From: Agarilytica sp033852175
GTDB lineage: Bacteria > Pseudomonadota > Gammaproteobacteria > Pseudomonadales > Cellvibrionaceae
Direction of reading: 5' to 3'
DNA length: 64,000 nucleotides
NCBI GenBank assembly: GCA_033852175.1
Contig: JAWSUY010000013.1
Location: 1-64,000, forward strand
Positions 37,108-45,588 of this stretch are shown here, one piece after another. How positions within the stretch are numbered: position 1 is the first letter of the stretch; each line of letters opens with the position of its first letter. The notes below the pieces were generated by a model. The model searched no databases, was not told the DNA's origin, and saw only the letters and a program-made list of their open reading frames with translations. The position numbers were made by a program, and so were the translations under genes.

Positions 37108-37572
37108 ATGCGACTACGTCGCTGCTCAGGTGTGACTCTCATCGAAACCATAGTGTTCTTGGTTATCGTGAGTATTGCCTTGGGCGTGCTGGTAAGAGTC
37201 TATACATATGCTGTAATTAACAGTGTGGACCCTCTGGTGAGAACGAGAGCTCTGGGATTAGCCCAGGCCCAGCTAGATGAAATCATGTCTCGGAAGTTTG
37301 ATGAAAATACACCGACGGGTGGTGTCCCAGCCTGTGATTCAACACTCGGCGTAGCGTGCGCGGGGATCAGTTCGGATACAGACTATGATGACGTAGGAGA
37401 TTACAACGGCTATGTGAACTCTTCATATGCGAATCATACGCTTACAGTAAGTGTCACTGTGGCTGGAGCCGATTTGGGGCTTCCCGCAGCTCAAGCTAGA
37501 TTAGTTTCGGTCCGTGCGACAGTGTCTGGCGGTGACAGCCTCACTCTTAGCGCCTACAAGACGAATTTTTAG
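37108..37572 (+). CDS. mshD: MSHA minor pilin MshD
   Basis: 154 residues. Leader MRLRRCSG, then VTLIETIVFLVIVSIALGVLVRVY, a type IV pilin N-terminus with Glu5 (mature position 1 is Val, not Phe). GspI-like segment ALGLAQAQLDEIMSRKFDENTP. Two cysteines (PACDSTLGVACAG) may form a loop. It lies 53 bases after mshC with AAGG before the ATG. Confidence 0.9.
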   Translation: MRLRRCSGVTLIETIVFLVIVSIALGVLVRVYTYAVINSVDPLVRTRALGLAQAQLDEIMSRKFDENTPTGGVPACDSTLGVACAGISSDTDYDDVGDYNGYVNSSYANHTLTVSVTVAGADLGLPAAQARLVSVRATVSGGDSLTLSAYKTNF

Positions 37573-37575
37573 ACG

Positions 37576-38388
37576 ATGATATTCGGTAATCGAGCATCCC
37601 GCCTTTCCGCCCAAGGGTTTACTCTGATAGAGCTTATTAGCGTATTGGTAATCTTAGGGATTGTCTCGGCGTTAGGAAGCAGCTTTTTCATATCAATCGT
37701 AGACAGCTACGATGATGTTCAACAAAGAAGTAAGCTCATCAACAAGGGGCGCCTTGTCATTGAACAAATCACACGCCAAGTTCGTATTGCATTGCCCAAT
37801 AGTGTGCGCGTCAGTGCATCCGGTAATTGTGTTGAGTTTATGCCGATCGTCGCAGGCGCTACCTACATTGGAGAGTTGCCCGATTCAAATAATGGCGCAT
37901 CCTCAGTATCTTCTGTTTCCACAGCACCTTTTACGTTGGGGCTAGGGAGCGTCAATCACATAAGTGTGGGTTCGTTAGTCGCAGGAGACATATACGCCAC
38001 AGGCAGTCCAAATGGCAGGGTGGACGCAGGTTCGCTGGGGGCGGGTCCACCGTATACAACGATCGGTCTTGGTAGTAGCCACATTTTTATTGCTAACTCT
38101 GTGAATAATCGAATATTTTTAACGGATGACCCTATCCGTTTTTGTTTGACTGGGTCAACCTTGTATCAATACTCGTCTTACGCCTTTTCGACGGCAACGT
38201 TAAGCGATAGTGATCCAGGAGGAACATCCACAATAATGGAGGAAGGCTTGAGCACGAGCGGTCAGGCTTTTACTCTTTCCCTGGGAACTGAAGATGTTAA
38301 TACAGCTCTGGATATTTCGCTTAACTTCACTCAGGGCAGCAGTCAAATTACCTTGAGTCAGGAAATATTGGTGCGCAATGTTCCGTAG
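37576..38388 (+). CDS. mshO: MSHA minor pilin MshO
   Basis: 270 residues. Leader MIFGNRASRLSAQG, then FTLIELISVLVILGIVSALGSSF with the pilin Glu5. GspJ-like larger minor pilin with GRLVIEQITRQVRIALPNSVRV after the helix, followed by a beta-rich domain. Its size and its place after mshD match MshO of other MSHA operons. It begins 3 bases after the mshD stop and overlaps mshP. Confidence 0.9.
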   Translation: MIFGNRASRLSAQGFTLIELISVLVILGIVSALGSSFFISIVDSYDDVQQRSKLINKGRLVIEQITRQVRIALPNSVRVSASGNCVEFMPIVAGATYIGELPDSNNGASSVSSVSTAPFTLGLGSVNHISVGSLVAGDIYATGSPNGRVDAGSLGAGPPYTTIGLGSSHIFIANSVNNRIFLTDDPIRFCLTGSTLYQYSSYAFSTATLSDSDPGGTSTIMEEGLSTSGQAFTLSLGTEDVNTALDISLNFTQGSSQITLSQEILVRNVP

Positions 38389-38845
38389 TCTTATGTTTGA
38401 TCAGCCGAAGTTCGCTAAGTCTATGAATTCATATTCTCGGTCTAGTGGTTTTCTCATTCCTATGGCGGCAATGATCGTTGTCGGTATTGCAGTATTGGCG
38501 ACAGCGATTGCGCGCATAGCGTCACAATCAGGGCAGGCCAGTGTTGTTGAGGGGGTGTCGTTGCAGGCTTTCTATGCTGCCGAGAGCGGTGCGTATTATG
38601 GAATGAATCAATTGATGTTTGACGTTACTGATCGGTCGGTGGCAGACACTAACTGCGCTGCGGTGAGCGGAAGCGTGCTAAATTATTCTGCTAATGGTTT
38701 GCAAGCGTGCTCGGCAACCATTACATGCGTGGTCAGCACTGTGGGGGGGAGCCCATTAAGTTTTTATAGCATCCGTAGTGACGCCAGCTGTGGCAGTGGC
38801 GACATTTTTGCTGAGCGTATTGTAGAAGTTTCTTCGTATTTGTAA
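38378..38845 (+). CDS. mshP: MSHA biogenesis protein MshP
   Basis: 155 residues. A long charged N-terminus precedes a hydrophobic helix GFLIPMAAMIVVGIAVLATAIARIA. The segment LQAFYAAESGAYYGMNQLMFD follows, the AAESG-type motif of PilX/MshP proteins. Four cysteines lie in the C-terminal part. It overlaps mshO by 11 bases; a second ATG at 38393 is possible. It is the last pilus gene here: no mshQ (the large adhesin-like gene) follows. Confidence 0.87.
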   Translation: MFRSLMFDQPKFAKSMNSYSRSSGFLIPMAAMIVVGIAVLATAIARIASQSGQASVVEGVSLQAFYAAESGAYYGMNQLMFDVTDRSVADTNCAAVSGSVLNYSANGLQACSATITCVVSTVGGSPLSFYSIRSDASCGSGDIFAERIVEVSSYL

Positions 38846-39057
38846 TGGCAATTTTGGTTCAGCTGAATTTTGAAACGGCCAGTTTCAGCGCTTATCTTCT
38901 GTCTTTTGGGGATATTCTTTCTTGTGGGGGGCAATGTTAAGGGATTATTTCTTTTGGGCTGAGTCTGTCTTGCGGCGGCCGGAATATTTCCCTTAGCCTG
39001 AATATGGTTTTAGATAATGATTAATATTTAAATAAAGATTTGGGGGTGGTTAGGGTT

Positions 39058-39912
39058 TCACATATTAATCCAGCTATTGTAAGCCACGACTTTAAACTTC
39101 ATTGTTTTGTATTTGAGTACGATACCGTCTTCAACAATGGCCTCTAAGGTTAATTGGTCTGCGATAGCTTGTCCTGCGTGTCGAGTGACATTATTTAATA
39201 CTACAGACGCTGAGATTTTACTGTAGTTATGTTCCGTGTACATTAAAGTTGGAATGCCTTTTTGCTTCGCGTAGGCGAGGTCACCTATAAAGCTTATGAA
39301 TGGATAATCTTCTAAACTTGGTAGTTTAGCGATTGGGGTTGGTTTTGGTGTTGCTTTAACTTTTGGTTTCGCTTTCTCTTCTTTGCTTTTTTGATAAATG
39401 GATGCGATTGCCTTGGAGCTTTTGGTTGGACGCGTGTCGGAAGTTGGGTTGTTTGGCGTTTTTGTTACGGGTTTTTCTTTCGGTTCACTGAGTATTGCTG
39501 ACTCATACTGTTTGGCAATTAGCTTGCCCTTCATTTCGTCGTAGCGATTTTTTGGTGAGCCAGGCTCTAGCGTAGCGGGTGGTGTAGAAGGTTTCTGGAC
39601 GGTTGTTCCTGGAAGTATGGGGGCCGCTGGTGAATTATTCGCTTTTAGAATCTTCGGAGTGTCAATGCTGGTGTTCTTGCCCTCGCTGTATTTGTCTCGA
39701 TTAGCACTGTTATTACTTTTCCCGCTAAGCATTAATATAATGACAACCAGAACAAGAAATATAAGAAAGCCAATGAGGCCGTAGATTATCTTGGTGTTAA
39801 GGAGCGGTGTTTTTTCCTCAATATTGACATCGTGGTTGCTGTTGAGCGACGGCGTTTCATCTGGATTGCGTTCGCCATCGGCTTTATTTAATGCATCGAG
39901 TATCAGTGACAT
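39058..39912 (-). CDS. gspB: GspB-like general secretion pathway protein
   Basis: 284 residues. N-terminal MSLILDALNKADGERN, then one membrane helix (about 43-63, IIYGLIGFLIFLVLVVIILML), a long Pro/Lys-rich linker (about 90-195), and a C-terminal GspB domain with SLEDYPFISFIGDLAY... to LEAIVEDGIVLKYKTMKFKV. GspB works with the GspA ATPase to insert the type II secretin through peptidoglycan. The companion GspA-like gene is immediately upstream (68 bases). No other type II secretion gene is in the window. Convergent with the MSHA operon. Confidence 0.85.
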   Translation of the reverse strand: MSLILDALNKADGERNPDETPSLNSNHDVNIEEKTPLLNTKIIYGLIGFLIFLVLVVIILMLSGKSNNSANRDKYSEGKNTSIDTPKILKANNSPAAPILPGTTVQKPSTPPATLEPGSPKNRYDEMKGKLIAKQYESAILSEPKEKPVTKTPNNPTSDTRPTKSSKAIASIYQKSKEEKAKPKVKATPKPTPIAKLPSLEDYPFISFIGDLAYAKQKGIPTLMYTEHNYSKISASVVLNNVTRHAGQAIADQLTLEAIVEDGIVLKYKTMKFKVVAYNSWINM

Positions 39913-39980
39913 AGGCGATATAGGTCTATTTTTATTGGGCTACAGAATTCTTTCAAATAATCGCAAGATGAAAAAGGCTG

Positions 39981-41630
39981 TTATTGAAAGTTGAGTTTAA
40001 GCGGCGTACTCAAACCGAGGCTTTCATTCAGTTTCATGAGTGTTCGTTCGCCAAGTATTCCATCGTCCTTTAAATTGTGTTCTCTCTGAAATAATTTGAC
40101 CCGATCGCGCAGAGCGATATTAAATCGTTTCTTTGTTAGAGGGCTGGTTTGTGCGTCGAGCAAGGCAAATTGAGCCGCTACTTCTATAACCGTTTCGCCC
40201 TTGTCTCCGTAGACCAGTGGTTCACTGAAATCTTTGGGTTTTTTCCAGGCGTAAAATACTTCTCCAGTCCATAGCGGGCCTAGCTTATCTAATGTAATGA
40301 TTTTTTGTTTTCGTTCGCCATCAATCATGAGGGCGTGCTTATCTTGTATGCCGATAAGTACCGCGTGCGAATTAAATTTATTCGGATTAATTAGGGTTAA
40401 TACGATAGGGCGGTTGAGTGATTTGACGCCTTTCCACGTTTCAAATTTTGTTTCGCCACAATGATGTCCTTGGGTGTTAATTTGCCAGCAGGGATGTGTG
40501 TCTGGGCTGATTTCGAATTTAAGGTATTCGAATAAAATCGCTTGCGCTTTTATTTTGTCGGGGATCTCGAAAGAAGGCATCGACCTGTTGCCGCCTAATG
40601 ATGGAGCTGTTGGGTTTGATGGAGACAGGCTTGAAGATCGTGGTGCTGAATTATCGCCATTACGAGGTGCATAGGTTATGTTGTCATTTGGATGACTTTG
40701 TCCAAAAATGAGCTGCAACATAAAATAAATAATACCCAGCCCAATGAGGGCGCTCGCGGATAAGGTGCCGTATAAAATGTAAGGCGCTTGCTGAGACGGG
40801 GCGTTAATTTGTGATTGACGATGGCCTTCAACTTCTTTACGAGCCATATTGAATATTTTATTGTCGATCTGCGATTTATTGTGGCCGTAAGCTCCAATTA
40901 AGGTGCGTTCGCATAAAACATTGATCATTCGAGGAATTCCACCGGTAAACCGGTAAATTTGCTTAATGATGCGAGGTGTAAATGGATTTTTGTCTTTTGG
41001 CATTCCCGCCACGGATAAGCGGTGGTTAATGTAGCGTTCGGTTTCATCCAATGTTAATGGCGTGAGGTGAAAGCGAGCGGTGATACGTTGAGAAAGTTGT
41101 CGTAGGCGAGGTTGAGCTAAAAGCTCGTTAAGTTCAGGCTGGCCGACAAGTACAATTTGAAGCAGTTTTTTGGTCGAGGTTTCAAGGTTTGTCAGTAGGC
41201 GAATTTGCTCTAGAACTTCTGCCGAGAGCAGCTGGGCTTCGTCGATGAGTAGTATCGTGTTTTTACCTTGCTTATGATTATCGAGTAAGCGTTGTTGCAA
41301 TGTGTCGGTAAGGTTTTTGGTTTGCGGGTTTTCTCGATTGTACGCGATACCGAGTTCATCGCAGATGGTGCAAAGCAGCTCTTTGATGTTCGACATTGGA
41401 TTGAGAACAATGGCGATTTCGGTATTTTCAGGAAGCTGTTCAAGCAAGCATCGAATGATTGTGGTCTTACCTGTGCCGACTTCGCCGCTGAGCATGACGA
41501 AACCGCCTTCTTTTACTCCGTATAATAAATGAGCAAGCGCTTCTTTGTGCTGCTGGCTCATATATAGGTAGCGGGGATTTACGGCGATTGAAAACGCTTG
41601 TTCTTTTAATCCAAAATAATTGTGATACAT
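39981..41630 (-). CDS. gspA: GspA/ExeA-like AAA ATPase with peptidoglycan-binding domain
   Basis: 549 residues. ExeA-type start MYHNYFGLKEQAFSIAVNPRYLYMS, Walker A LSGEVGTGKTTIIR near 44, and Walker B TILLIDEAQLL. A membrane helix lies near 285-308 (YGTLSASALIGLGIIYFMLQLIFG). A periplasmic part follows with a C39-peptidase-like/GspA segment around 360-460, and the C-terminus is a peptidoglycan-binding domain (VIEVAAQFALLDAQTSP... DDGILGERTLMKLNE, about 470-540). It shares its ATPase type with MshM but is much longer. Probably an operon with gspB. Confidence 0.9.
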   Translation of the reverse strand: MYHNYFGLKEQAFSIAVNPRYLYMSQQHKEALAHLLYGVKEGGFVMLSGEVGTGKTTIIRCLLEQLPENTEIAIVLNPMSNIKELLCTICDELGIAYNRENPQTKNLTDTLQQRLLDNHKQGKNTILLIDEAQLLSAEVLEQIRLLTNLETSTKKLLQIVLVGQPELNELLAQPRLRQLSQRITARFHLTPLTLDETERYINHRLSVAGMPKDKNPFTPRIIKQIYRFTGGIPRMINVLCERTLIGAYGHNKSQIDNKIFNMARKEVEGHRQSQINAPSQQAPYILYGTLSASALIGLGIIYFMLQLIFGQSHPNDNITYAPRNGDNSAPRSSSLSPSNPTAPSLGGNRSMPSFEIPDKIKAQAILFEYLKFEISPDTHPCWQINTQGHHCGETKFETWKGVKSLNRPIVLTLINPNKFNSHAVLIGIQDKHALMIDGERKQKIITLDKLGPLWTGEVFYAWKKPKDFSEPLVYGDKGETVIEVAAQFALLDAQTSPLTKKRFNIALRDRVKLFQREHNLKDDGILGERTLMKLNESLGLSTPLKLNFQ

Positions 41631-41942
41631 GTGATTTTTATAAATATGTGAACATGTTTATTTATATGAATGATCGTCGATAGCTTGAGGGTTTATCAAG
41701 CTTAGAAAGTTCATTGTAAGCCTGTTCCGTTCATGGCTGAGAGAGACGTATCACCAAGCAAGCCAATGATAATACTCTTTATCGGCGGAGAGAACTATAA
41801 GTGAATCTTGTCGACGCTGATTGGCAGTCGGTAGAGCGTTTCTTACGCTCTGTGTCGTGGCTCTTTATTGCAGGTTATTGCGTGGATTGTTGATCCTAAA
41901 AGGGGATGAAAGAATACATAGAGGCGGAGCCGAGATTTTTAG
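41631..41942. other. Gene-poor interval upstream of gspA
   Basis: 312 bases between two minus-strand genes. It contains a possible 30-residue plus-strand ORF (41801-41893) and a perfect 7-bp hairpin, AGAGCGT (41833-41839) with ACGCTCT (41845-41851), inside it. It should also hold the gspA promoter, which I could not place. Confidence 0.4.
41801..41893 (+). CDS. Possible 30-residue small protein
   Basis: GTG start with GGCGGAGAG about 8-16 bases upstream, almost the same leader as mshA. The peptide has a charged N-terminus (MNLVDADWQSVERFLRS) and a short hydrophobic end (VSWLFIAGYCVDC) with two cysteines. No known family is recognised. It could equally be chance or part of a structured RNA, since a perfect hairpin lies within it. 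Confidence 0.2.
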   Translation: MNLVDADWQSVERFLRSVSWLFIAGYCVDC

Positions 41943-42299
41943 CTAAGGAAGAAACAGAGCCGCAAGCTCTTTCTCTAAGGTATCGATGGTCTGGCTTTGC
42001 TCCGAGGCTTGCTCATTACTTGGGTTTTGGTCTCTACGCGTATTGAGCAGCATTAATGCGCGATTGAGGCGGACAGACGATTGATCCGAATCTTTTGCCG
42101 TTAAAACGGACATGATTTCTCGTAACGACAATCCGATATCCTGCGCCATTTTTATCAATTTGATGGCGTGAATGTGAGGCTCTCCGTAATTAACTTTACC
42201 GGCAAGCATGGACGCCGCAGGCAGCAGACCAGCCTGGTCGTAATGCTTGATCGACGTCACTGAAGCGCCTGTAATTCGAGATAATTGCTCAATATACAT
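41943..42299 (-). CDS. MerR-family transcriptional regulator
   Basis: 118 residues. The N-terminal MerR winged helix-turn-helix is clear: MYIEQLSRITGASVTSIKHYDQAGLLPAA, then the second part IHAIKLIKMAQDIGLSLREIMSVL. A short C-terminal coiled coil (about 80-112) gives dimerisation. There is no metal-binding Cys cluster and no large ligand domain, so the inducer is unknown. A 7-bp palindrome ATTTAAT-C-ATTAAAT lies about 60 bases upstream (42360-42374), a candidate autoregulatory site. Confidence 0.9.
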   Translation of the reverse strand: MYIEQLSRITGASVTSIKHYDQAGLLPAASMLAGKVNYGEPHIHAIKLIKMAQDIGLSLREIMSVLTAKDSDQSSVRLNRALMLLNTRRDQNPSNEQASEQSQTIDTLEKELAALFLP

Positions 42300-42659
42300 T
42301 TTTTAGAAATTTTGGTTATTAGAATTGTAAATTTCACGGCTAGCAGCATTCTGCTTAATATTTAATCATTAAATGGTAACTGCTTACTTAAATCAAGCGC
42401 TTATTTTTGATAAATAAATGCTACTTTAGTCGTAGACTGGAGGCTTTGCACCTAAACCATTGAAAACTATGGAAGTATTTGTGAGGTCACTATCGTGATA
42501 AGGGGTATAAAATTGATGAGTAATGCGAAATGCCAACAGCAGACTTCGGTGTGCGGCTCTTAAATAGGTAGGCGCGGAGTGATATGGCTTGGAGCAATAA
42601 GGTCTAGATCTGTAATCCTCTGACTAATAGCCCCATACAGTGGCAAGTGCTTCCACATC
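42300..42659. other. Gene-free interval between merR and gcvR-like gene
   Basis: 360 bases, AT-rich near the MerR gene and with the palindrome ATTTAAT-C-ATTAAAT at 42360-42374. Only very short ORFs without ribosome sites are seen. No terminator is evident after the gcvR-like gene. Confidence 0.4.
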
Positions 42660-43193
42660 TTAGTCATCAGCACTGTCTGAGAACGAAATATCCAAGGCTA
42701 GGGCATCTGCAATTTTGTCGAGCATTTCATGAAGCTCACCAAGGTCTGTGTCTGCAGGTATTTCCAGCTGGCCAGAGGCCTCAAAAAGTGGGTCGCCACT
42801 GTACGGCATACTGGACAAGGAGGTTTCTAGCTCGGCTACGTTAATATGACTTTTTACCAGCGCTTTGGACAGCTCTCGAACAATTCCTGGGCGATCAGGG
42901 CCAAGAACGTGAATTTTTGCGGCTTTTGAAGGCTTATCTTGTTGGCTTTGGGCAGCCACTTGATCGCATTTTACCCAGATATCTTTTTCTTTTAACTGCA
43001 GCAATTTCGCTTCTAGTGCAGAGCTTTGTTCTGTGGGAATGGACACGCGTATGACGCCAGCAAATTTACCTGAAAGTTGAGATAAGCGGCTCTCTAGCCA
43101 GTTTCCATTTTCATTTGAAATGGTCTCTGCGATGGCTTCGACAATCCCGGGTTTGTCATCGCTGATGACACTGACAAGTAAATGAGAAAGCAT
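42660..43193 (-). CDS. gcvR: GcvR-like ACT-domain regulatory protein
   Basis: 177 residues with two ACT domains: HLLVSVISDDKPGIVEAIAETI (about 4-25) and KIHVLGPDRPGIVRELSKALVKSHINVAELET (about 93-124). This is the GcvR family, which in E. coli binds GcvA and senses glycine to repress the glycine cleavage operon. No gcvA or gcv genes are visible here, so the actual target is unproven. Divergent from yheU. The stop is not followed by a clear terminator. Confidence 0.85.
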   Translation of the reverse strand: MLSHLLVSVISDDKPGIVEAIAETISNENGNWLESRLSQLSGKFAGVIRVSIPTEQSSALEAKLLQLKEKDIWVKCDQVAAQSQQDKPSKAAKIHVLGPDRPGIVRELSKALVKSHINVAELETSLSSMPYSGDPLFEASGQLEIPADTDLGELHEMLDKIADALALDISFSDSADD

Positions 43194-43313
43194 AATGACG
43201 TGACACTATTGAAAATGGGTTCGCATCAGTATAATGGCATCCTATTGCCTTGCACATCCCTATTGAGGTGCCTGCTCAGATTAATCAATAAAATCTTCAT
43301 AGGAGTGCCTATC

Positions 43314-43538
43314 GTGATTATCCCTCCGGAACAGGTCAACATAGATTCCCTTCGATCTATTGTTGAATCGGTAATTGTGCGGGATGGCACAGATTATGGG
43401 GAGCGAGAGCTGAGCTTAGAGGAAAAGGTGGATATCTTATTGCCGCAGGTCTTGCGCTCGGAGGTGTTAATTTCCTTTGATGAGGATACTGAAACGATAA
43501 CGTTGATTCCGAAGCAGGATGCGAATAATTTGTCTTAA
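43314..43538 (+). CDS. yheU: YheU/UPF0270 family small protein
   Basis: 74 residues matching YheU along its whole length: IIPPEQVNIDSLRSIVESVIVRDGTDYGERELSLEEKV, with the family's invariant REGTDYG-like core. The start is the GTG at 43314, with AGGAG 8 bases upstream; longer in-frame forms reach back toward the divergent gcvR and are not homologous. The function of the family is not known to me. Confidence 0.9.
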   Translation: MIIPPEQVNIDSLRSIVESVIVRDGTDYGERELSLEEKVDILLPQVLRSEVLISFDEDTETITLIPKQDANNLS

Positions 43539-43796
43539 TCGCTGGTTAGAGTTAATTACTGCTTAATATTAATTGATGTTTAATGATAGTCGCAGGTTAA
43601 AAGCTAATTGTTTTCTGCGTCGTTATAATTAGCCCCTCAAAATTCGTGTTTAATCACAAAGCTTGGCTTTATCGGAAGTAGACCTGCTGATAGCGGGTAA
43701 CAAGCGTCTTTTTTCTGGTTATCATATCGGGTGGATCGCACTTGATTGATTTTTTGTTGGGTTAATCTTGTTGCTTGGTTGAGCCTTAGTGTTTGT

Positions 43797-44081
43797 TCAG
43801 GCGTTTTCCAAAATTGATATTTTTTCAGGCTGCTGAAGAGTGGGGCCGATACTGTTCATTAGCTCCATGCGTTCTCGGCTGAGGTACCAACTGTTCCAAT
43901 CTTTCTGCGTTCGCCACTTGCACATCACATAACGGCGGTGGATGTCTTCCGTGTTGGCAAAGCTTTCTGCCGATATAAAGCCATTTGATATATAGGCGTT
44001 TTGAAGGGTTTTCCTGGAGATCTCTTCGTAGGTTGTAAGCATGCTGTCTGCAATAATGCGCTCAATTAAAACGTGAATCAT
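43797..44081 (-). CDS. Antibiotic biosynthesis monooxygenase (ABM) domain protein
   Basis: 94 residues with the dimeric ferredoxin-like ABM fold: MIHVLIERIIADSMLTTYEEISRKTLQNAY, the FANTEDIHRRYVMCKWRTQKDWNSW strand-helix, and a short tail. Proteins of this type range from heme-degrading to quinone monooxygenases, and many have no known activity. No active-site residues can be assigned. AGGG precedes the ATG. Convergent with yheU across about 260 bases with no clear terminator. Confidence 0.78.
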   Translation of the reverse strand: MIHVLIERIIADSMLTTYEEISRKTLQNAYISNGFISAESFANTEDIHRRYVMCKWRTQKDWNSWYLSRERMELMNSIGPTLQQPEKISILENA

Positions 44082-44255
44082 TGTGTAACCCTTTATGTGA
44101 TTCTAGGATTTAAGTGCTCAGGGTTTTCCCTGAAACGCTAGTCAGAGCAGTTCTAGGGCTAGTTGCGATGAAAAGTCGTTTACGCTCTTTCAAAATATAA
44201 CGTATATTTGCGGCTCTTCGCCAACTAATTCCATTTTTGAGAAGTTGATAGTCCC

Positions 44256-44495
44256 ATGTCTTTGAAATTCAGTAAATCAGTTGATGCGACCGGACTCACG
44301 TGCCCTGAACCGGTAATGATGTTGCACAACGCTGTTAGAGACGCGAAAGCAGGTGAGGTGCTTCGAATTATTGCCTCAGACCCTTCAACTCAAAAAGATA
44401 TCGCACACTTTTGTGAGTTTTTGGAGCATGAATTGATCTCAGCAAGCGTTGAAAACAACACCTTTGTGTTTTTGATTAGAAAGAAGAGCACATAA
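44256..44495 (+). CDS. tusA: Sulfurtransferase TusA
   Basis: 79 residues of the TusA/SirA family. The sulfur-carrying cysteine is in the LTCPEPVMML motif (Cys16), and the fold continues with AGEVLRIIASDPSTQKDIAHFCEFLEHEL. It relays sulfur from IscS towards the TusBCD/MnmA pathway for 2-thiouridine at tRNA wobble positions. Single gene with no Tus partners nearby. It ends about 195 bases before a convergent hypothetical gene. Confidence 0.95.
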   Translation: MSLKFSKSVDATGLTCPEPVMMLHNAVRDAKAGEVLRIIASDPSTQKDIAHFCEFLEHELISASVENNTFVFLIRKKST

Positions 44496-44690
44496 AGTGT
44501 GCAGCTATATTTGATGGGGCGTATACAAGAGTATGGAGTGCCTATACGGCATTTCCTGAGGGAGATAAAGCCAGTGCTCTCAATTAAAGGTTGAAAGCAG
44601 ATCTCTTCTAAGCGTTGTATTCAACGCGATGTCTGACAGATTTTTACCCTATGTAGATCCTATTCCGGATTTTAAAAGGCAGCGTCTGTT

Positions 44691-45392
44691 TTAGCGGGAT
44701 TCTTCGACCAGCATTGAGATCGCTGCAAGCGCCTCGGGGTCTTCCGCTTTAATTTTGTTGGCAATGTGATGCTGAAAAAAGTACTTAAATTGAGCATCCG
44801 ACTGGCCTGGGTACAGGCATGCGTCACCAGGAAGTACTGGCGTACTTTCGACTTTCTCTTCGTCTATTAACATGCCGCTTAGCGAGCCGTCATGGTGTAA
44901 GCGCCAGCTAATCACTTCTTGCAGCGTCAGAGACTTAAATCCATCGCTTGCTAATACTGCATGGGTACCGATTGTATCGGGAATTTCCTGCACGATATCG
45001 CCAGGGTTTTCACACTGGTAGTCGTAATACTCTGCAGCAGTTTCAAGCTCAACAATCTTGTGGATTGGAGCTTCTAAGAAAAGCTCATCAATACCAGGAT
45101 CGTAATAGCCTTCAAAAGTCCCATTAAGAGGGTCGTTGATATCTGGGCAGGGAATGATATCGTCCAGCCATGGTACTAGCCCAACCACATCGCCATTTGC
45201 GCACAAAGCCCAGCATAGAACCTTCAAGCTGAAATACTTGTCTTCGCTGACTTCATTGGAATAAAGCATTTCCAGACCGTCGAGTTCAGGCGAGAGTCGG
45301 ATGACGCGTTTGTCGAATTGAGATGTGTAGGAGTTTCCCGTGAACAGATCGATCACGTTGTCCGTGTTGAGACCATTAGTTGAGGTCTTCAT
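44691..45392 (-). CDS. Hypothetical protein, conserved-looking, acidic
   Basis: 233 residues, not recognised. Acidic, soluble-looking, with no signal or membrane helix. Segments that look conserved are FSLKVLCWALCANGDVVGLVPWLDDI, GTFEGYYDPGIDELFLEAPIHKIVELE, and a C-terminal LYPGQSDAQFKYFFQHHIANKIKAEDPEAL. The ATG at 45392 has an ideal GGAGGT 6 bases upstream, indicating strong translation; a longer start at 45410 would cover that site. Three inverted repeats lie 30-90 bases upstream of the start. Confidence 0.75.
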   Translation of the reverse strand: MKTSTNGLNTDNVIDLFTGNSYTSQFDKRVIRLSPELDGLEMLYSNEVSEDKYFSLKVLCWALCANGDVVGLVPWLDDIIPCPDINDPLNGTFEGYYDPGIDELFLEAPIHKIVELETAAEYYDYQCENPGDIVQEIPDTIGTHAVLASDGFKSLTLQEVISWRLHHDGSLSGMLIDEEKVESTPVLPGDACLYPGQSDAQFKYFFQHHIANKIKAEDPEALAAISMLVEESR

Positions 45393-45423
45393 AATACTAC
45401 CTCCAAACAAAGTTGAGGTGTAA

Positions 45424-45477
45424 TAGCCCTAGGGCTACCGGATGATGGTTTTGGGGCCATCACTATATACAGTATAG
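45424..45477. promoter_or_regulatory. Cluster of three dyads in the divergent region before epmC
   Basis: Perfect 14-bp palindrome TAGCCCTAGGGCTA (45424-45437). TGATGG (45443-45448) pairs with CCATCA (45457-45462). CTATA (45463-45467) pairs with TATAG (45473-45477). They fill the leader between the hypothetical gene (minus) and epmC (plus). They could be operators or a folded leader of the minus-strand mRNA. Confidence 0.5.
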
Positions 45478-45588
45478 AGTAATATCGTTTAACACAATAC
45501 CTGGTGTTGGGTTTTTGATTACCTCCTTTTTCGGGTTATTATGATGTGTTGAATCAACAAAATTCATACACTAAGTTTAGAACATTTG

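Noticed and set aside
43678..43712. Stem-like AGACCTGCT... GTCT followed by T's after yheU
   Set aside because: Pairing is interrupted and only 4 bp at the base; too weak to call a terminator.
44508..44600. Short ORF of about 26 codons after tusA
   Set aside because: No ribosome site, no conservation evidence and ordinary intergenic composition.
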